DNA of 64,000 bases, from positions 1,035,885 to 1,099,884 of the forward strand of contig NZ_VOSI01000001.1 of assembly GCF_019797745.1 (NCBI RefSeq). Direction: 5' to 3'. Below the pieces are notes generated by a model. The model saw only the letters and a program-made list of their open reading frames with translations. It made no database searches and was not told the DNA's origin. Below, in pieces: positions 42,892-52,823 of this stretch. Position 1 is the stretch's first letter. Every line of letters begins with the position of its first letter. Position numbers and translations under genes: made by a program. This DNA comes from Edaphocola aurantiacus. GTDB lineage: Bacteria > Bacteroidota > Bacteroidia > Chitinophagales > Chitinophagaceae.

Positions 42892-44325
42892 TTATAGGTC
42901 AAACCATAATTGATCATAGTAATGGAATACCCCTTTTGGGGCATTTATATTTGGCAAAATTTCATTGTCTGTAGGCCATAATAACCTATAAATAAGATTT
43001 CCTGCTGGTGCACCAGGTGGCACAGTAAGTGAAGGTACTTCATTCCCTTTGGTACCAGATCTTCTCCATGTATTGAATGCCTCCAAAGGACGGTCCATAA
43101 GATCAATCCATTGTTGTAAGTGAATTTCCTTAACAGCAGTGGAAGCCGATAGGGTTTTTGAACCAGCAAAAGTACCAGCATCTACAGAAGATACACCGTA
43201 CAGCAAACATGCTTCTTTTAATGCCTCCTGGTATTTGGCTTCTGCAGTAGCTAAGCCTCCCGGAATAAGATTACGTGCTGCGGCTTCTGCCTGCATGAAT
43301 AATAATTCCTGATAGGTCATTAAATATTCTGGGGCATCTGCAGCATATAATTCCATACTAATTGTTGCGTTTGCATCGAAATCTCCTGGCAACTCTGTTC
43401 CTACACCAACAAAATCTGTCGCTGTAGCTCCTTTAGTGAAATAATGAGGGATACGCGGATCATTCTGTGCCAACATTGGATCTAACACCGTTTTATTAGC
43501 AAAAAAGAATGCATTTGACCCACCGGCATATTGATTAAGTATCTCAAATTTAAGATTGCGGTTACCTGTACTGGTACCAAACTTAAAGGTGAAGTTATCA
43601 GCGGCAGATTTCATCATTTCATCATTAGTCATCAAATCAGCTAATGCAGTTGCTTTAGATGGATCTTTATCTACCATTGTCATCAAAATTCTAAACTTTA
43701 ATGAATTTGCGAGAGTAAGCCACTTAGTTGAATTACCAGCATAAAAGTAATCTTCATATACAATTGTGGTTTGCCCTGCATTTTCGTTTTTCAGATTTAC
43801 AATAGCTTCATCTAATAATGCAAGTAAGCTATTTAATACAGCTTCCTGTCCATCAAAATGTGGGTATGAGATTTCTTTATTCCAAGCTTCGGAATATGGA
43901 ACATCACCATACATCATTGTAGTTTCGTACATGGTCTCTGCCAAAAGAACCTGACATTGTCCCATCGCTCCATATCTTACCGGAGTAGACTGCTGTGCAA
44001 AGTCAATTGCTTGCTTTAGATTGGCAGCGCTATTCACGTAATTTGTTCTCCAGATATTGCCAGTAGAATACGGACTTATATCATATACATCTCCAGCTCC
44101 CCAACCGGCGTTTCCTCCGGAGGCTACTGTTTGTGCTGCCAAGGCTATTGACACATATAAATCACCTCCTACTCTTGTATTCGACAAGTTAACGGCAGCT
44201 CCGCTAAACAACAACTCAGGTGTTGCTGCGGGCGACTCATTAGGATTTATATTCATTTTTTCAAATGACTTCTTACAAGAACCTAATGAGATTGCTCCTA
44301 ATGCTAATATTATTATCTTCTTCAT
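42892..44325 (-). CDS. SusD/RagB-family outer-membrane lipoprotein
   Basis: A 477-residue lipoprotein (IIILALGAISLGSC, lipobox LGSC) of the SusD-like group that pairs with SusC-type receptors and binds the ligand on the surface. Features: FEKMNINPNESPAATPELLFSGAAVNL, WRTNYVNSAANLKQAI, MYETTMMYGDVPYSEAW, STKWLTLANSLKFRILMTMV, and C-terminal PLEAFNTWRRSGTKGNEVP. These fit the SusD-like-2 subfamily. Its ligand (sugar or peptide) is unknown, since no glycoside hydrolase or peptidase gene is next to it. It is 4 bases from susC. Confidence 0.92.
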   Translation of the reverse strand: MKKIIILALGAISLGSCKKSFEKMNINPNESPAATPELLFSGAAVNLSNTRVGGDLYVSIALAAQTVASGGNAGWGAGDVYDISPYSTGNIWRTNYVNSAANLKQAIDFAQQSTPVRYGAMGQCQVLLAETMYETTMMYGDVPYSEAWNKEISYPHFDGQEAVLNSLLALLDEAIVNLKNENAGQTTIVYEDYFYAGNSTKWLTLANSLKFRILMTMVDKDPSKATALADLMTNDEMMKSAADNFTFKFGTSTGNRNLKFEILNQYAGGSNAFFFANKTVLDPMLAQNDPRIPHYFTKGATATDFVGVGTELPGDFDANATISMELYAADAPEYLMTYQELLFMQAEAAARNLIPGGLATAEAKYQEALKEACLLYGVSSVDAGTFAGSKTLSASTAVKEIHLQQWIDLMDRPLEAFNTWRRSGTKGNEVPSLTVPPGAPAGNLIYRLLWPTDNEILPNINAPKGVFHYYDQLWFDL

Positions 44326-44329
44326 AAGT

Positions 44330-47300
44330 TTAGAATTTTACTTTTAAATTAATACCATAGGTCGCTGTAGCAGGGAAGCTGTTAAACTCCACTCCATCTC
44401 CTGCACTTCCTGCTCCAAAATAACTCATCTCTGGGTCTACATGCGGTACATAAGATTTAATCAACCATAAATTTCTTCCTTCAAACCCAATTTCAAGACC
44501 TTTTACGGCTTTCTTAAATGGTCTGATTTTTTCAGGGAAGGCATATGAAAGAGTAACTTCTCTTAATTTTACAAAAGATGCATCAAATACATTACCTTCT
44601 GTATTAGAAGTAGAAGAATAAGTGTTCCAGAAATCCTGCATACTTTGTACTGGTGTAGCATTTGGAGAGTAGGTACCGTCACCGTTATCATTCACTCCTT
44701 TGTCTACAAAAGTAGCATCTCTATTTGCAACTGTTTCTGCGGCCATACCTGAAGATCTTAAAGCTGCTACTGTTCCAGAGTAGAATACTCCTCCTTGTCT
44801 GATATCAACTAAAAAACCTAAAGACACTCCCTTAAAGGAAAATTTATTGCTGATACCCAGCATAAAATCAGGATTGACCTTACCAATAAACTGATTTTGT
44901 ACAACCTCTCTCAGCCCAGTGGTTTTATTGATTACAATTTCGCCCTCAGGAGAACGTTTCCATTTGGATCCATATATAGCGAAACTTCCACCAACCGGTG
45001 CTTTCACCTGTAAACCACTCCAGCCTGATTGCACTGCATACTCTTGCAAATAACCATCCAACTCATTAACAACTTGTTTGTTATGCGAGAAATTGGCCAT
45101 GAAATCCCATTGGAAAGCACTTTTACTATTGCTGAATGGACTTACTCTTAACATTGCTTCCAGCCCTTTATTTGTAATTGAACCGGCATTAATTTGCTTA
45201 TTAAAGTATCCAGTTGATGCAGGAACTGTAATACGCATAATCTGATTTCTGGTTATAGTATTGTAATATGTCACATCTAAACCTATTACATTACCAAAGA
45301 ATCTCAAATCAGTACCAATCTCATAGGAAGTAGCTATTTGAGGCTTTAAAGTCTCGTTAGGCAAAACAAGAGGAGCAGCAAAAGCACCTCGTCCTAAGAA
45401 TGGGAAATTACCAGGTAAAGAGAATTGTGTAAAGAACGAAGTCAATGGACTATATGTCAATAAGGTAGTATATGGATCAGTATCCGAACCTACTTTCGCC
45501 CAGCTTGCTCTTAATTTACCAAAGGACAATACTTTATTGGAATTCATTAGCTCACTGAATACAAAAGATCCAGAAACAGAAGGATAGAAGTATGAGTAGT
45601 TCCCGGTATATACTAAGGCTGAAGACCAGTCATTTCTACCTGTAACAGACAAGTATAAATAATCCTTATAAGAAGCACTCAGCTCCCCGTATAACCCAAT
45701 CAAGCGAGAGCCGGCATAATCTCTGTCAGCAATAACTGTTTCCACATTTCCGGGCCTGAACACTCCATCTTTCACGTCCAGAAGGAAGTTAGAACCAGCA
45801 ACAGTACTTTGATCAATTCTTCGATCTAGCAAGTTCGTACCGACCATTCCCCTTAAATTCCAGTCTTTGTTTATCTGTTTTTGGGCTGTAACAATAAAGT
45901 CATTATTAAAACGCTTATTAAAGATATCGGCAGTCAGATAGCTTCCTTTCATATCTCCAGCAGTACCTGCTCTTACATAGCCCAAACGGCTGTCGTTAAA
46001 TGCATCGAAACCAAATGTATTACTTATGGTTAACCAATCTGTCGCTTTATACTCCAAATTAGCACTACCCATGAAGCGGTTCACTTTATTTCCGTTAAGG
46101 TTTTTATTTAAAATCCAGAATGGATTATTTCCTGTTTTATCAGTTGTAAGGTTATTCTGCACTCCGGCTTCTGTCTGGTAATTCGCCTTCAGATCATTTA
46201 CATCTACGGTTACAGGAATAGCGTATATAGATGATGATAAAACATTGGGATTATTAGAACTTTGTGCCGGACGACCGTTAGAATTCGAATTAGTATAAGT
46301 TAAAGTGAAGCGGGAAGAAAACTTATCAGTAAACTTATGCCCAACATTTGCACTCAAATTATACCGGTTCAATTCTTGATTCAATACAATGCCTTTACTA
46401 TTTAAAGCCCCAAAACCAATTCTATAATCACTTTTATCATTTCCTCCAGAAACAGCTATGTCATTAATCGCTGTACTTCCAGTCTGGAAGAAGTTATCAA
46501 TATTATCAGGATGTGCCTGTAATGTCACTGTCCTACCCAAATAATCCGTCACCGGCGTATTCGCCATATCTGAGATTTTCGGGCCCCAACCATTTGCAAA
46601 TCTCAAATTGTAGACTCCATAGTTTCCTTGAGCATACTCCGATTGCAATTCAGGTTTGATCAGTATTTTCTCCACCCTATAAGATGAATTTACACTTACC
46701 GACAATGCTGCATTTTTTGACCCTCTCTTTGTAGTAATGATGATTGCACCATCTTTAGCTAAAGAGCCGTATTGGGCTGTTGCTGCAGGTCCTTTTAATA
46801 CGGACATTGTTTCAATATCATCAGGATTAATATCTCCTGCTCTATTTCCATAATCTACTCCAACTCCGGCGCCACCGCCGCTACCGCCTTGTGCAGCATT
46901 GCTAATGGGAACTCCGTCAATTACGAAGAGTGGCTGACTACTACCAGATAAAGAGGAGGCTCCCCTGATAATGATTTTAGAAGATCCGCCAACACCACCA
47001 GACTGACCATTTACACGAACACCAGCAACCTTACCGGCAAGCGCATCCACAACATTATTTGCTCTTGCATTCTCTAACTGCTCTTTGCTTACTTGCTGGG
47101 TTGAGTACCCTAAAGATTTTTCGCTTCTTTTAATACCAAGGGCCGTTACTACGACACCAGTAAGCTCTGTACTTTTTGAATTCTGGAATGAAACTGTAAC
47201 AGATTTACTTCCGTCTCCGGCTGCGACCTCCTGGGTCCCCAGGCCTAAAGAAGAGATAATGAGGGTGTTGCTCCCTTCCGGAACGCTAATAGTGAAGTTC

Positions 47301-47470
47301 CCGTTATCATCTGTAACGGTACCGGATTGCGTGCCTTTGATAACCACACTGGCTCCGAGCACTGCTTCTCCCGTTTCGTCCAGAACACGCCCTTTAACGA
47401 CGCGGCTTTGTGCGAAAGCAGCTACACTAGTGGCCGCTACCAACGCGATGGGTAGTAGTAATTTTTTCAT
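44330..47470 (-). CDS. SusC/RagA TonB-linked outer-membrane transporter
   Basis: A 1046-residue TonB-dependent receptor. Order: signal peptide (~1-20, AFAQ), a carboxypeptidase-like regulatory domain (~22-110, VKGRVLDETGEAVLGASVVIKGT, TVTDDNGNFTISVP), plug (~115-250 with VVDALAGKVAGVRVNGQ, IIIRGASSLSGSSQPLFVIDGVPI), then a 22-strand barrel ending YGINLKVKF. It forms a pair with SusD and imports a bulky substrate using TonB energy. No sigma/anti-sigma signalling domain is present at the N-terminus. The promoter is at 47495-47525. Confidence 0.95.
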   Translation of the reverse strand: MKKLLLPIALVAATSVAAFAQSRVVKGRVLDETGEAVLGASVVIKGTQSGTVTDDNGNFTISVPEGSNTLIISSLGLGTQEVAAGDGSKSVTVSFQNSKSTELTGVVVTALGIKRSEKSLGYSTQQVSKEQLENARANNVVDALAGKVAGVRVNGQSGGVGGSSKIIIRGASSLSGSSQPLFVIDGVPISNAAQGGSGGGAGVGVDYGNRAGDINPDDIETMSVLKGPAATAQYGSLAKDGAIIITTKRGSKNAALSVSVNSSYRVEKILIKPELQSEYAQGNYGVYNLRFANGWGPKISDMANTPVTDYLGRTVTLQAHPDNIDNFFQTGSTAINDIAVSGGNDKSDYRIGFGALNSKGIVLNQELNRYNLSANVGHKFTDKFSSRFTLTYTNSNSNGRPAQSSNNPNVLSSSIYAIPVTVDVNDLKANYQTEAGVQNNLTTDKTGNNPFWILNKNLNGNKVNRFMGSANLEYKATDWLTISNTFGFDAFNDSRLGYVRAGTAGDMKGSYLTADIFNKRFNNDFIVTAQKQINKDWNLRGMVGTNLLDRRIDQSTVAGSNFLLDVKDGVFRPGNVETVIADRDYAGSRLIGLYGELSASYKDYLYLSVTGRNDWSSALVYTGNYSYFYPSVSGSFVFSELMNSNKVLSFGKLRASWAKVGSDTDPYTTLLTYSPLTSFFTQFSLPGNFPFLGRGAFAAPLVLPNETLKPQIATSYEIGTDLRFFGNVIGLDVTYYNTITRNQIMRITVPASTGYFNKQINAGSITNKGLEAMLRVSPFSNSKSAFQWDFMANFSHNKQVVNELDGYLQEYAVQSGWSGLQVKAPVGGSFAIYGSKWKRSPEGEIVINKTTGLREVVQNQFIGKVNPDFMLGISNKFSFKGVSLGFLVDIRQGGVFYSGTVAALRSSGMAAETVANRDATFVDKGVNDNGDGTYSPNATPVQSMQDFWNTYSSTSNTEGNVFDASFVKLREVTLSYAFPEKIRPFKKAVKGLEIGFEGRNLWLIKSYVPHVDPEMSYFGAGSAGDGVEFNSFPATATYGINLKVKF

Positions 47471-47494
47471 AAATATTTCTTTTATTGTCTAAAC

Positions 47495-47525
47495 CAAACT
47501 TAAATAAAATTTAACACAATAGCAA
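47495..47525 (-). promoter_or_regulatory. Promoter of the SusC-SusD-lipoprotein operon
   Basis: Minus-strand TTG (47523-47525), 20-base spacer, exact TAAGTTTG (47495-47502), 24 bases before the ATG of susC. Confidence 0.7.
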
Positions 47526-47660
47526 AAAAATTACAAAAAAATTACATTAGTTACTTTACTAATTGATTATTAAATAGTAATGAAAAAACACTTAACATAT
47601 ATATAAATACACATATTTTACCATATGTTAACCTTAATTACCTGTAAAAGAAAAGCAAGC

Positions 47661-47687
47661 GCAAAAAAAATAGCCCGAAGGCTATTT
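47661..47687 (-). terminator. Terminator of the cysS-ABC exporter operon
   Basis: An 8-bp stem (47668-47675 with 47680-47687) overlapping the ABC gene's stop codon, with a T-run of eight on the minus strand. Confidence 0.75.
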
Positions 47688-49484
47688 GAACTGTTGCATG
47701 GAAACTAATTTATAATATGTACCCTTACGGTCCATTAATTCGTGGTGATTACCCCGCTCTACAATCGATCCTTTATCCATCACAATGATCTCATCGGCAT
47801 TATATATTGTAGATAACCTGTGCGCAATAACAATGCTGGTACGATTCTTCATAAGCTCATTGATCGCTTCCTGTACAACTTTCTCAGATTCTGTATCCAG
47901 GGCCGATGTGGCCTCATCGAGAATAAGAATAGGAGGGTTTTTTAATATTGCCCGGGCAATGGTAATCCGCTGACGCTCTCCCCCGCTGAGGCGAGAACCG
48001 CGCTCTCCTACTCCTGAAGCATATCCGCCTTCTTTCTGGCTGATAAACTTATGTGCATTGGCTATCGTTGCCGCATGAATAATACTTTCTTCCTTGGCAC
48101 CACCGGTACCTAATGTAATATTATTATAGATTGTATCATTAAACAGGATCGGCTCCTGAGAAACTACACCGATTTGTTTTCTGAGGTCGAAAATACGGCA
48201 GGCCCTGACATCAGTCCCGTCCACAGTAATGCTACCGGAAGTCACATCATGAAATCGCGGTATAAGATCTACCAGTGTAGATTTTCCCGCTCCCGAAGCA
48301 CCAACGAGTGCTACGGTTTTCCCTTTTTCGATCGTCAGGTTGATATCTTTAAGAATAGCCTTGTCTCCGTAATAAAAATTTACATTTTTAAACTCTATCG
48401 CATGATTGAATCCCTTTACCGGAACAGGATCTGCTTGTTCTGTAATATTGTTTTCTGTAGACAGGAATGATTCTACCCGATCCAGTGCTGCGGCTCCTTT
48501 CTGCATATTATAAAATACACCGGACAGGTTTTTCAGCGGATTAATGATCTGGTAAAACAAACCTATATATACAATAAAGAAAGGGCCGGTAAGGCTACTG
48601 TTGCCACTAAAGATCAGGCGACCGCCAAACCAAAGTATAATGCAGACTACAATAATACCCAGGGTCTCGGACATCGGAGAACCGGCATCGCGGCGCATGG
48701 ATATTTTGTTCTTGATCCGAAACAGATCATTATTCAGTTTTGTAAAACGGGAGCGTTGATGCGATTCTGCATTAAAGGCTTTTACTACACGCATCCCTAC
48801 CAGGGTTTCATCAATGGTTCCCAGCATATCGCCCAATTGCTCCTGCGCCATATTGGACGGACGTTTCAATGATTTACCGACTCTCCCGATAATCAATCCG
48901 GCTACCGGCAGGAAAATAAACATGAATAAGGTAAGCGGGACGCTCATGGTAAACATGTAGGTCAGAACAGCTATGATTGTGATCGGCTCGCGGAATACAG
49001 TTTCAATAACCCCGATAATAGAGGCTTCTACCTCTACCACATCATTCGTCATTTTAGAGATCAGGTCCCCTTTCTTCTCCTCTGTGAAATAGCCTATGGG
49101 TAATGACAGGGATTTGTTGAACATGTCTTCTCTCAGGCGGCGCAGCACATTATTCTTTAGGGGATTTAATATGCGCAGAGAGAGGTAAAGGAATGCATTT
49201 TTTAATACTGTTGCAATCACCACAAGCAACACAGAATAGGTGAGCGCGGTTAGCTTGCCTTCTGTAGCAATTACCTCATTAAAAAACTGAGTAATGACGG
49301 TAACGATATTGCCCTTGGTATTGGGTAATGTTTGCGTTCCTGTAAATATTGTCTGCAACACCGGTGCGATCATGGTAAATGAAAACAGGGCAAATACAGT
49401 AGACAACAAGCTGCAGATGAAATACACCAGCAGCTTGCCTTTATCGTTACGTACGTAACGCCATAATTTAGGAATATTCTTCAC
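47682..49484 (-). CDS. MsbA-like ABC exporter (fused TMD-NBD)
   Basis: A 600-residue half-transporter. TMD with six helices (residues ~1-330), with EEKKGDLISKMTNDVVEVE, a coupling helix near GDMLGTIDETLVGMRVVKAF; NBD (~350-600) with Walker A GASGAGKSTLV, Q-loop VSQEPILF, signature LSGGERQR, Walker B ILILDEATSALD and the switch His in IVIAHRLST. It resembles the lipid A flippase MsbA and multidrug exporters, but the substrate is not certain. It follows cysS by 6 bases and is transcribed with it. Confidence 0.9.
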   Translation of the reverse strand: MKNIPKLWRYVRNDKGKLLVYFICSLLSTVFALFSFTMIAPVLQTIFTGTQTLPNTKGNIVTVITQFFNEVIATEGKLTALTYSVLLVVIATVLKNAFLYLSLRILNPLKNNVLRRLREDMFNKSLSLPIGYFTEEKKGDLISKMTNDVVEVEASIIGVIETVFREPITIIAVLTYMFTMSVPLTLFMFIFLPVAGLIIGRVGKSLKRPSNMAQEQLGDMLGTIDETLVGMRVVKAFNAESHQRSRFTKLNNDLFRIKNKISMRRDAGSPMSETLGIIVVCIILWFGGRLIFSGNSSLTGPFFIVYIGLFYQIINPLKNLSGVFYNMQKGAAALDRVESFLSTENNITEQADPVPVKGFNHAIEFKNVNFYYGDKAILKDINLTIEKGKTVALVGASGAGKSTLVDLIPRFHDVTSGSITVDGTDVRACRIFDLRKQIGVVSQEPILFNDTIYNNITLGTGGAKEESIIHAATIANAHKFISQKEGGYASGVGERGSRLSGGERQRITIARAILKNPPILILDEATSALDTESEKVVQEAINELMKNRTSIVIAHRLSTIYNADEIIVMDKGSIVERGNHHELMDRKGTYYKLVSMQQFK

Positions 49485-49490
49485 TTGATC

Positions 49491-50984
49491 TTATTGTATG
49501 GTATAACTCATTTCTCCACCCTTTTCATCTTTCAGCATAATTCCTGCTGATGCCAGCATATTGCGGATCTTGTCAGAAGCTTCAAAGTCTTTACGATTGC
49601 GTGCTTCCTTACGCATCTGAATAACCAGCTCCATTACCGCTTCCAGCTTCTCATCATTTGCCTGCTGCAGCGCCTGTAATCCCATGATATCTTCCAGGTA
49701 TACTTTGAAGGCATTGCTCAGTAAACTGAATGTTTCTGCACTGATCGCATCTGTTCCAATGATGCCGCCTTTCATACTATTGATCACGGGTGCCAGGTCA
49801 AATAAATTGGCCAGAACCTTTGCCGTATTCAGATCATCATTCATAAAGTCAGCACACTCTGCAACAGCCTGACGTATCTTCTGATCCAGGGCTGCATCAC
49901 CTGCTTCCTGTCCTGTTGGTGCAGTTAATCCTTTTAAGGCTTCATAGGCTTCCCATAATCGTTTCAGTGCTTTTTCAGATGCCTGCAGACTCTCATTAGA
50001 GAAGTCCAGTGTGCTGCGGTAATGCGATTGCAGAATATTGAAACGTATTACCATCGGGTGATACGCCTGCTCCAGTATAGGATGATCGCCACTAAACAGT
50101 TCTGTAAGTTTGATCACATTATTGTAGCTCTTGCCCATCTTCTTGCCGTTGATGGTAATCATATTGTTATGCATCCAGTAGTTTACCGGTGCGCAACCAT
50201 GTGCAATTGTAGACTGTGCGATTTCACTTTCATGATGCGGAAACTGTAAATCCATACCACCGCCATGAATATCAAAACGCTCGCCCAGGTACTTACTACT
50301 CATCGCGGAACACTCGATATGCCATCCGGGGAAACCTACGCCCCAAGGGCTTTTCCAGCGCATGATATGTTCTGGCGCGGCTTTCTTCCACAATGCGAAA
50401 TCGGCTTTATCTCTTTTTTCATCCTGCCCATCCAGCTGGCGGGTAGTCTCTAAAAGATCGTCCAGTACGCGCCCGGACAGCTTTCCATAGTCATGACTAG
50501 CTGCATATTTCTTTACATCAAAGTAAACCGATCCGTTTACTTCGTACGCGTAGCCTTTGGCTATAATATCTTCGATCATTGAAATCTGCTCAATGATATG
50601 ACCTGTAGCTGTTGGTTCGATTGATGGCTCAATGCAATTGAAACGGTTCATAGCCCAGTGAAACAAGCTGGTGTATTTATGTACCAGTTCCATTGGCTCC
50701 AGTTTCTCCAACAAGGCTTTCTTACCTACTTTATCCTCTGCTTCTCTTCCTTCTTCTTCAAAGTGGCCTGCATCAGTGATATTACGTACATAACGTACTT
50801 TATATCCCAGATGTTGCAGGTAGCGGTTTACTACATCAAAAGTAACATACGGCCGGGCATGCCCCAGATGTGACTCACCGGAAACGGTAGGACCACATAC
50901 ATACAGGCCTACATGGCCCGGGGTAATGGGTTCAAATTTTTCTTTCTGCCTGGTGTATGAATTGTAAATATATAATTCGGACAT
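49491..50984 (-). CDS. cysS: Cysteinyl-tRNA synthetase
   Basis: A 497-residue class I synthetase that charges tRNA-Cys. HIGH-like motif [11 protein letters not shown], the zinc ligands (Cys in VCGPTV, Cys in HIECSAMS, and the HHE in [10 protein letters not shown]), and the KMSKS-like motif KKMGKSYNN. The anticodon-binding helical region and the C-terminal stretch [19 protein letters not shown] are normal. First gene of a two-gene operon with the ABC exporter. Confidence 0.96.
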   Translation of the reverse strand: MSELYIYNSYTRQKEKFEPITPGHVGLYVCGPTVSGESHLGHARPYVTFDVVNRYLQHLGYKVRYVRNITDAGHFEEEGREAEDKVGKKALLEKLEPMELVHKYTSLFHWAMNRFNCIEPSIEPTATGHIIEQISMIEDIIAKGYAYEVNGSVYFDVKKYAASHDYGKLSGRVLDDLLETTRQLDGQDEKRDKADFALWKKAAPEHIMRWKSPWGVGFPGWHIECSAMSSKYLGERFDIHGGGMDLQFPHHESEIAQSTIAHGCAPVNYWMHNNMITINGKKMGKSYNNVIKLTELFSGDHPILEQAYHPMVIRFNILQSHYRSTLDFSNESLQASEKALKRLWEAYEALKGLTAPTGQEAGDAALDQKIRQAVAECADFMNDDLNTAKVLANLFDLAPVINSMKGGIIGTDAISAETFSLLSNAFKVYLEDIMGLQALQQANDEKLEAVMELVIQMRKEARNRKDFEASDKIRNMLASAGIMLKDEKGGEMSYTIQ

Positions 50985-51008
50985 ATGTTACGATTAAAAA
51001 ATGTTATG

Positions 51009-51016
51009 CAAAAATA
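51009..51016 (-). promoter_or_regulatory. -7 box of cysS
   Basis: Exact TATTTTTG on the minus strand, 24 bases before the ATG at 50984. Confidence 0.5.
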
Positions 51017-51058
51017 GGTTATTGTAAACGATTTTGCCTTAAGGTATCTATAAAAGAA

Positions 51059-51082
51059 AATGCTCAATTTTCATTGAGCATT
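51059..51082 (-). terminator. Terminator of the A-type Fe-S carrier gene
   Basis: A 10-bp perfect stem (51059-51068 with 51073-51082) and a 4-base loop, T-rich on the minus strand afterwards. Confidence 0.7.
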
Positions 51083-51112
51083 CCCGGTATCTAAAAAGGT
51101 CTAATGAAATTG

Positions 51113-51472
51113 TTATACGGCAAATGAAGTACCGCAACCACAGCTGCTGCTCGCATTAGGGTTGTTAAATACAAAACCACGCGCATTCAGGCCCTCAGAG
51201 AAATCGATCTCCATACCGGCCAGGTATAAACCATGTGCTTTTTTCATCACCGCGCGTATTCCTTCTACTTCGAACAGGTCATCATCTGCTTCAACTTTAT
51301 CAAAGCCCAGCACATAACTCAGACCAGAGCAGCCTCCACCTTTTACACCCACACGCAGATAGTGCGTAGCATCAAAATCAGGTGCATTCATCAGTCTTTT
51401 CAACTCCTTCATAGCACCGACTGTAAAAGTAACCGGTGCCTGTACCATAGTTGTATCCATATCGTTTGTCAA
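51113..51472 (-). CDS. A-type iron-sulfur cluster carrier (HesB/IscA/SufA family)
   Basis: A 119-residue protein. The three conserved cysteines are in KGGGCSGLSY and, ~65 residues later, SSSCGCGTSF near the C-terminus; the middle DKVEADDDLFEV and GLYLAGMEIDFSEGLNARGFVFNNPN are typical. It carries Fe-S clusters to target proteins and works after the SUF system, which here includes sufS at 8 kb. The Met at 51460 is an alternative start. Confidence 0.92.
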   Translation of the reverse strand: MTNDMDTTMVQAPVTFTVGAMKELKRLMNAPDFDATHYLRVGVKGGGCSGLSYVLGFDKVEADDDLFEVEGIRAVMKKAHGLYLAGMEIDFSEGLNARGFVFNNPNASSSCGCGTSFAV

Positions 51473-51489
51473 TAGTCTGGTTTAAAGTA

Positions 51490-51497
51490 CAAAAATA
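51490..51497 (-). promoter_or_regulatory. -7 box of the A-type carrier gene
   Basis: Exact TATTTTTG on the minus strand, 17 bases before the ATG at 51472. Confidence 0.5.
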
Positions 51498-51663
51498 ATC
51501 AAATCGCTGCAATATAATAATGATAATATTGAAGGTGTTATAAATTGCCTTTATAAACGTAATAAGCATCATTATTTACATAGGCATGACTATAATTAAC
51601 ATGCCAGTTTGAAAAAATTTACCATAATTATTAATTTTTTTTAACTGATTTGGAAAAATACCA

Positions 51664-51671
51664 TATATTTG
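51664..51671 (+). promoter_or_regulatory. -7 box of the ECF sigma gene
   Basis: Exact TATATTTG, about 100 bases before the ATG at 51772, which gives a leader long enough for the hairpin described next. Confidence 0.5.
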
Positions 51672-51705
51672 CTCTAACAACAAACGAATTGTCTATAGAG
51701 CATAC

Positions 51706-51769
51706 TTCTACATTTTAATTATCATCATGAAATCAGGCAGGCGGTAACGCTTATGTCAAAAGTGTAGAA
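51706..51769 (+). promoter_or_regulatory. Leader hairpin and six-codon upstream ORF before the ECF sigma gene
   Basis: The arms TTCTACATTTT (51706-51716) and AAAAGTGTAGAA (51758-51769) pair over 11 bp with one bulged G; the right arm ends 2 bases before the sigma ATG. Within the loop, ATG at 51727 opens a six-codon ORF (M-K-S-G-R-R, stop at 51745-51747). Confidence 0.35.
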
Positions 51770-51771
51770 TT

Positions 51772-52362
51772 ATGACTAAACAATTTAAAGTCTTCTCAGA
51801 TCAGGAGCTGATACAGGCATTTCAGGATACCCAATCCGAACCTGCTATCGCCGAATTAATTAGCCGCTACAAGAAAAATATTTACACTACAATTGTACTT
51901 AAAGTTAAGGACAGGCATGTAGCTGAAGATTTATTTCAGGAAACGTTTATTAAAATCGTAAATACGATTCTGGCCGGCCGTTATGCTGACCAGGGTAAAT
52001 TCCTGCCATGGGCGGTACGTATTGCGAATAACCTCTGTATCGACTACTTCCGTAAAAACAAATCAGCGTCTAAGGTTGTATCCAAAGACAATTTCGAATG
52101 GTTTGAATACCTGAGTGTGGATTATAACAATGCCGAATCCCGCATGGAATACAACCAGATGTCTAACCAGGTGCAACACCTGCTGGATCGCCTTCCCGAA
52201 GAGCAGAGAGATGTAATCCTGCTGAGGGTATATGCAGACCTGAGCTTTAAAGAAATAGCCAACCTTACCAATGTGGGTATCAACACAGCGCTTGGTCGTA
52301 TGCGTTACGGATTGTCCAATTTAAGAAAAATCATAGAAGAGCATAACCTGGCATTACGCTAA
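51772..52362 (+). CDS. ECF-type RNA polymerase sigma factor
   Basis: A 196-residue sigma-70 family protein with only regions 2 and 4. Region 2: AIAELISRYKKNIYTTIVLKVKDRHVAEDLFQETFIKI and FLPWAVRIANNLCIDYFRKNK; region 4: LDRLPEEQRDVILLRVYADLSFKEIANLTNVGINTALGRMRYGLSNLRKII with the HTH. No anti-sigma factor gene is adjacent, and the next gene is a small unrelated membrane protein, so regulation is by other means, perhaps by the leader structure. Target genes are unknown. Confidence 0.9.
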   Translation: MTKQFKVFSDQELIQAFQDTQSEPAIAELISRYKKNIYTTIVLKVKDRHVAEDLFQETFIKIVNTILAGRYADQGKFLPWAVRIANNLCIDYFRKNKSASKVVSKDNFEWFEYLSVDYNNAESRMEYNQMSNQVQHLLDRLPEEQRDVILLRVYADLSFKEIANLTNVGINTALGRMRYGLSNLRKIIEEHNLALR

Positions 52363-52446
52363 TTATATGCTTATTATAGCTGCGCTGCATTTTTAAAATA
52401 ATGCAGCGCAATTTTTTGTATTTTCAATCAGCTAAAAAATAGTTGC

Positions 52447-52761
52447 ATGGCTGAACGTCGTCCGCATATACACCATATACTCAATACTTCTTCAAATCTG
52501 CTGGGTTTCTGCCTGCTGATTATTACTTCTCTTAAGATAAGCGGGAAGAGTGCCCAGACTGCAGTAGATGAAATCTTGATGGGATCACTGGTGCTGTTTA
52601 TGACCAGCTGCCTGCTGTCTTTTCTGTCCATGCGTAGTCAGAAAGAAAAAAGTATTACACTGATGGAACACCTTGCTGAGTATGCTTTTGTGACTGGTCT
52701 TATATCATTGTTTGTAGTAGTCCTGATCATTGCTTTTACCAAAGAGATTTTTCTTTCCTGA
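52447..52761 (+). CDS. Small integral membrane protein of unknown function
   Basis: A 104-residue protein with three hydrophobic segments (SNLLGFCLLIITSLKI, ILMGSLVLFMTSCLLSFLSM, EYAFVTGLISLFVVVLIIAF) and a short charged N-terminus (MAERRPHIHH). I do not recognise the family. It follows the ECF sigma gene by 84 bases without a clear terminator between them, so it could be co-transcribed; whether it acts on the sigma factor is unknown. A 16-bp terminator follows. Confidence 0.7.
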   Translation: MAERRPHIHHILNTSSNLLGFCLLIITSLKISGKSAQTAVDEILMGSLVLFMTSCLLSFLSMRSQKEKSITLMEHLAEYAFVTGLISLFVVVLIIAFTKEIFLS

Positions 52762-52773
52762 TATAACATCATA

Positions 52774-52809
52774 CTAAAAGAGGGCGTGCTGATGCACGCC
52801 CTCTTTTAG
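52774..52809. terminator. Bidirectional terminator between the membrane protein and SCO genes
   Basis: A 16-bp perfect stem (52774-52789 with 52794-52809) and a 4-base loop, between convergent genes. Confidence 0.85.
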
Positions 52810-52823
52810 CTATATAAACAATC

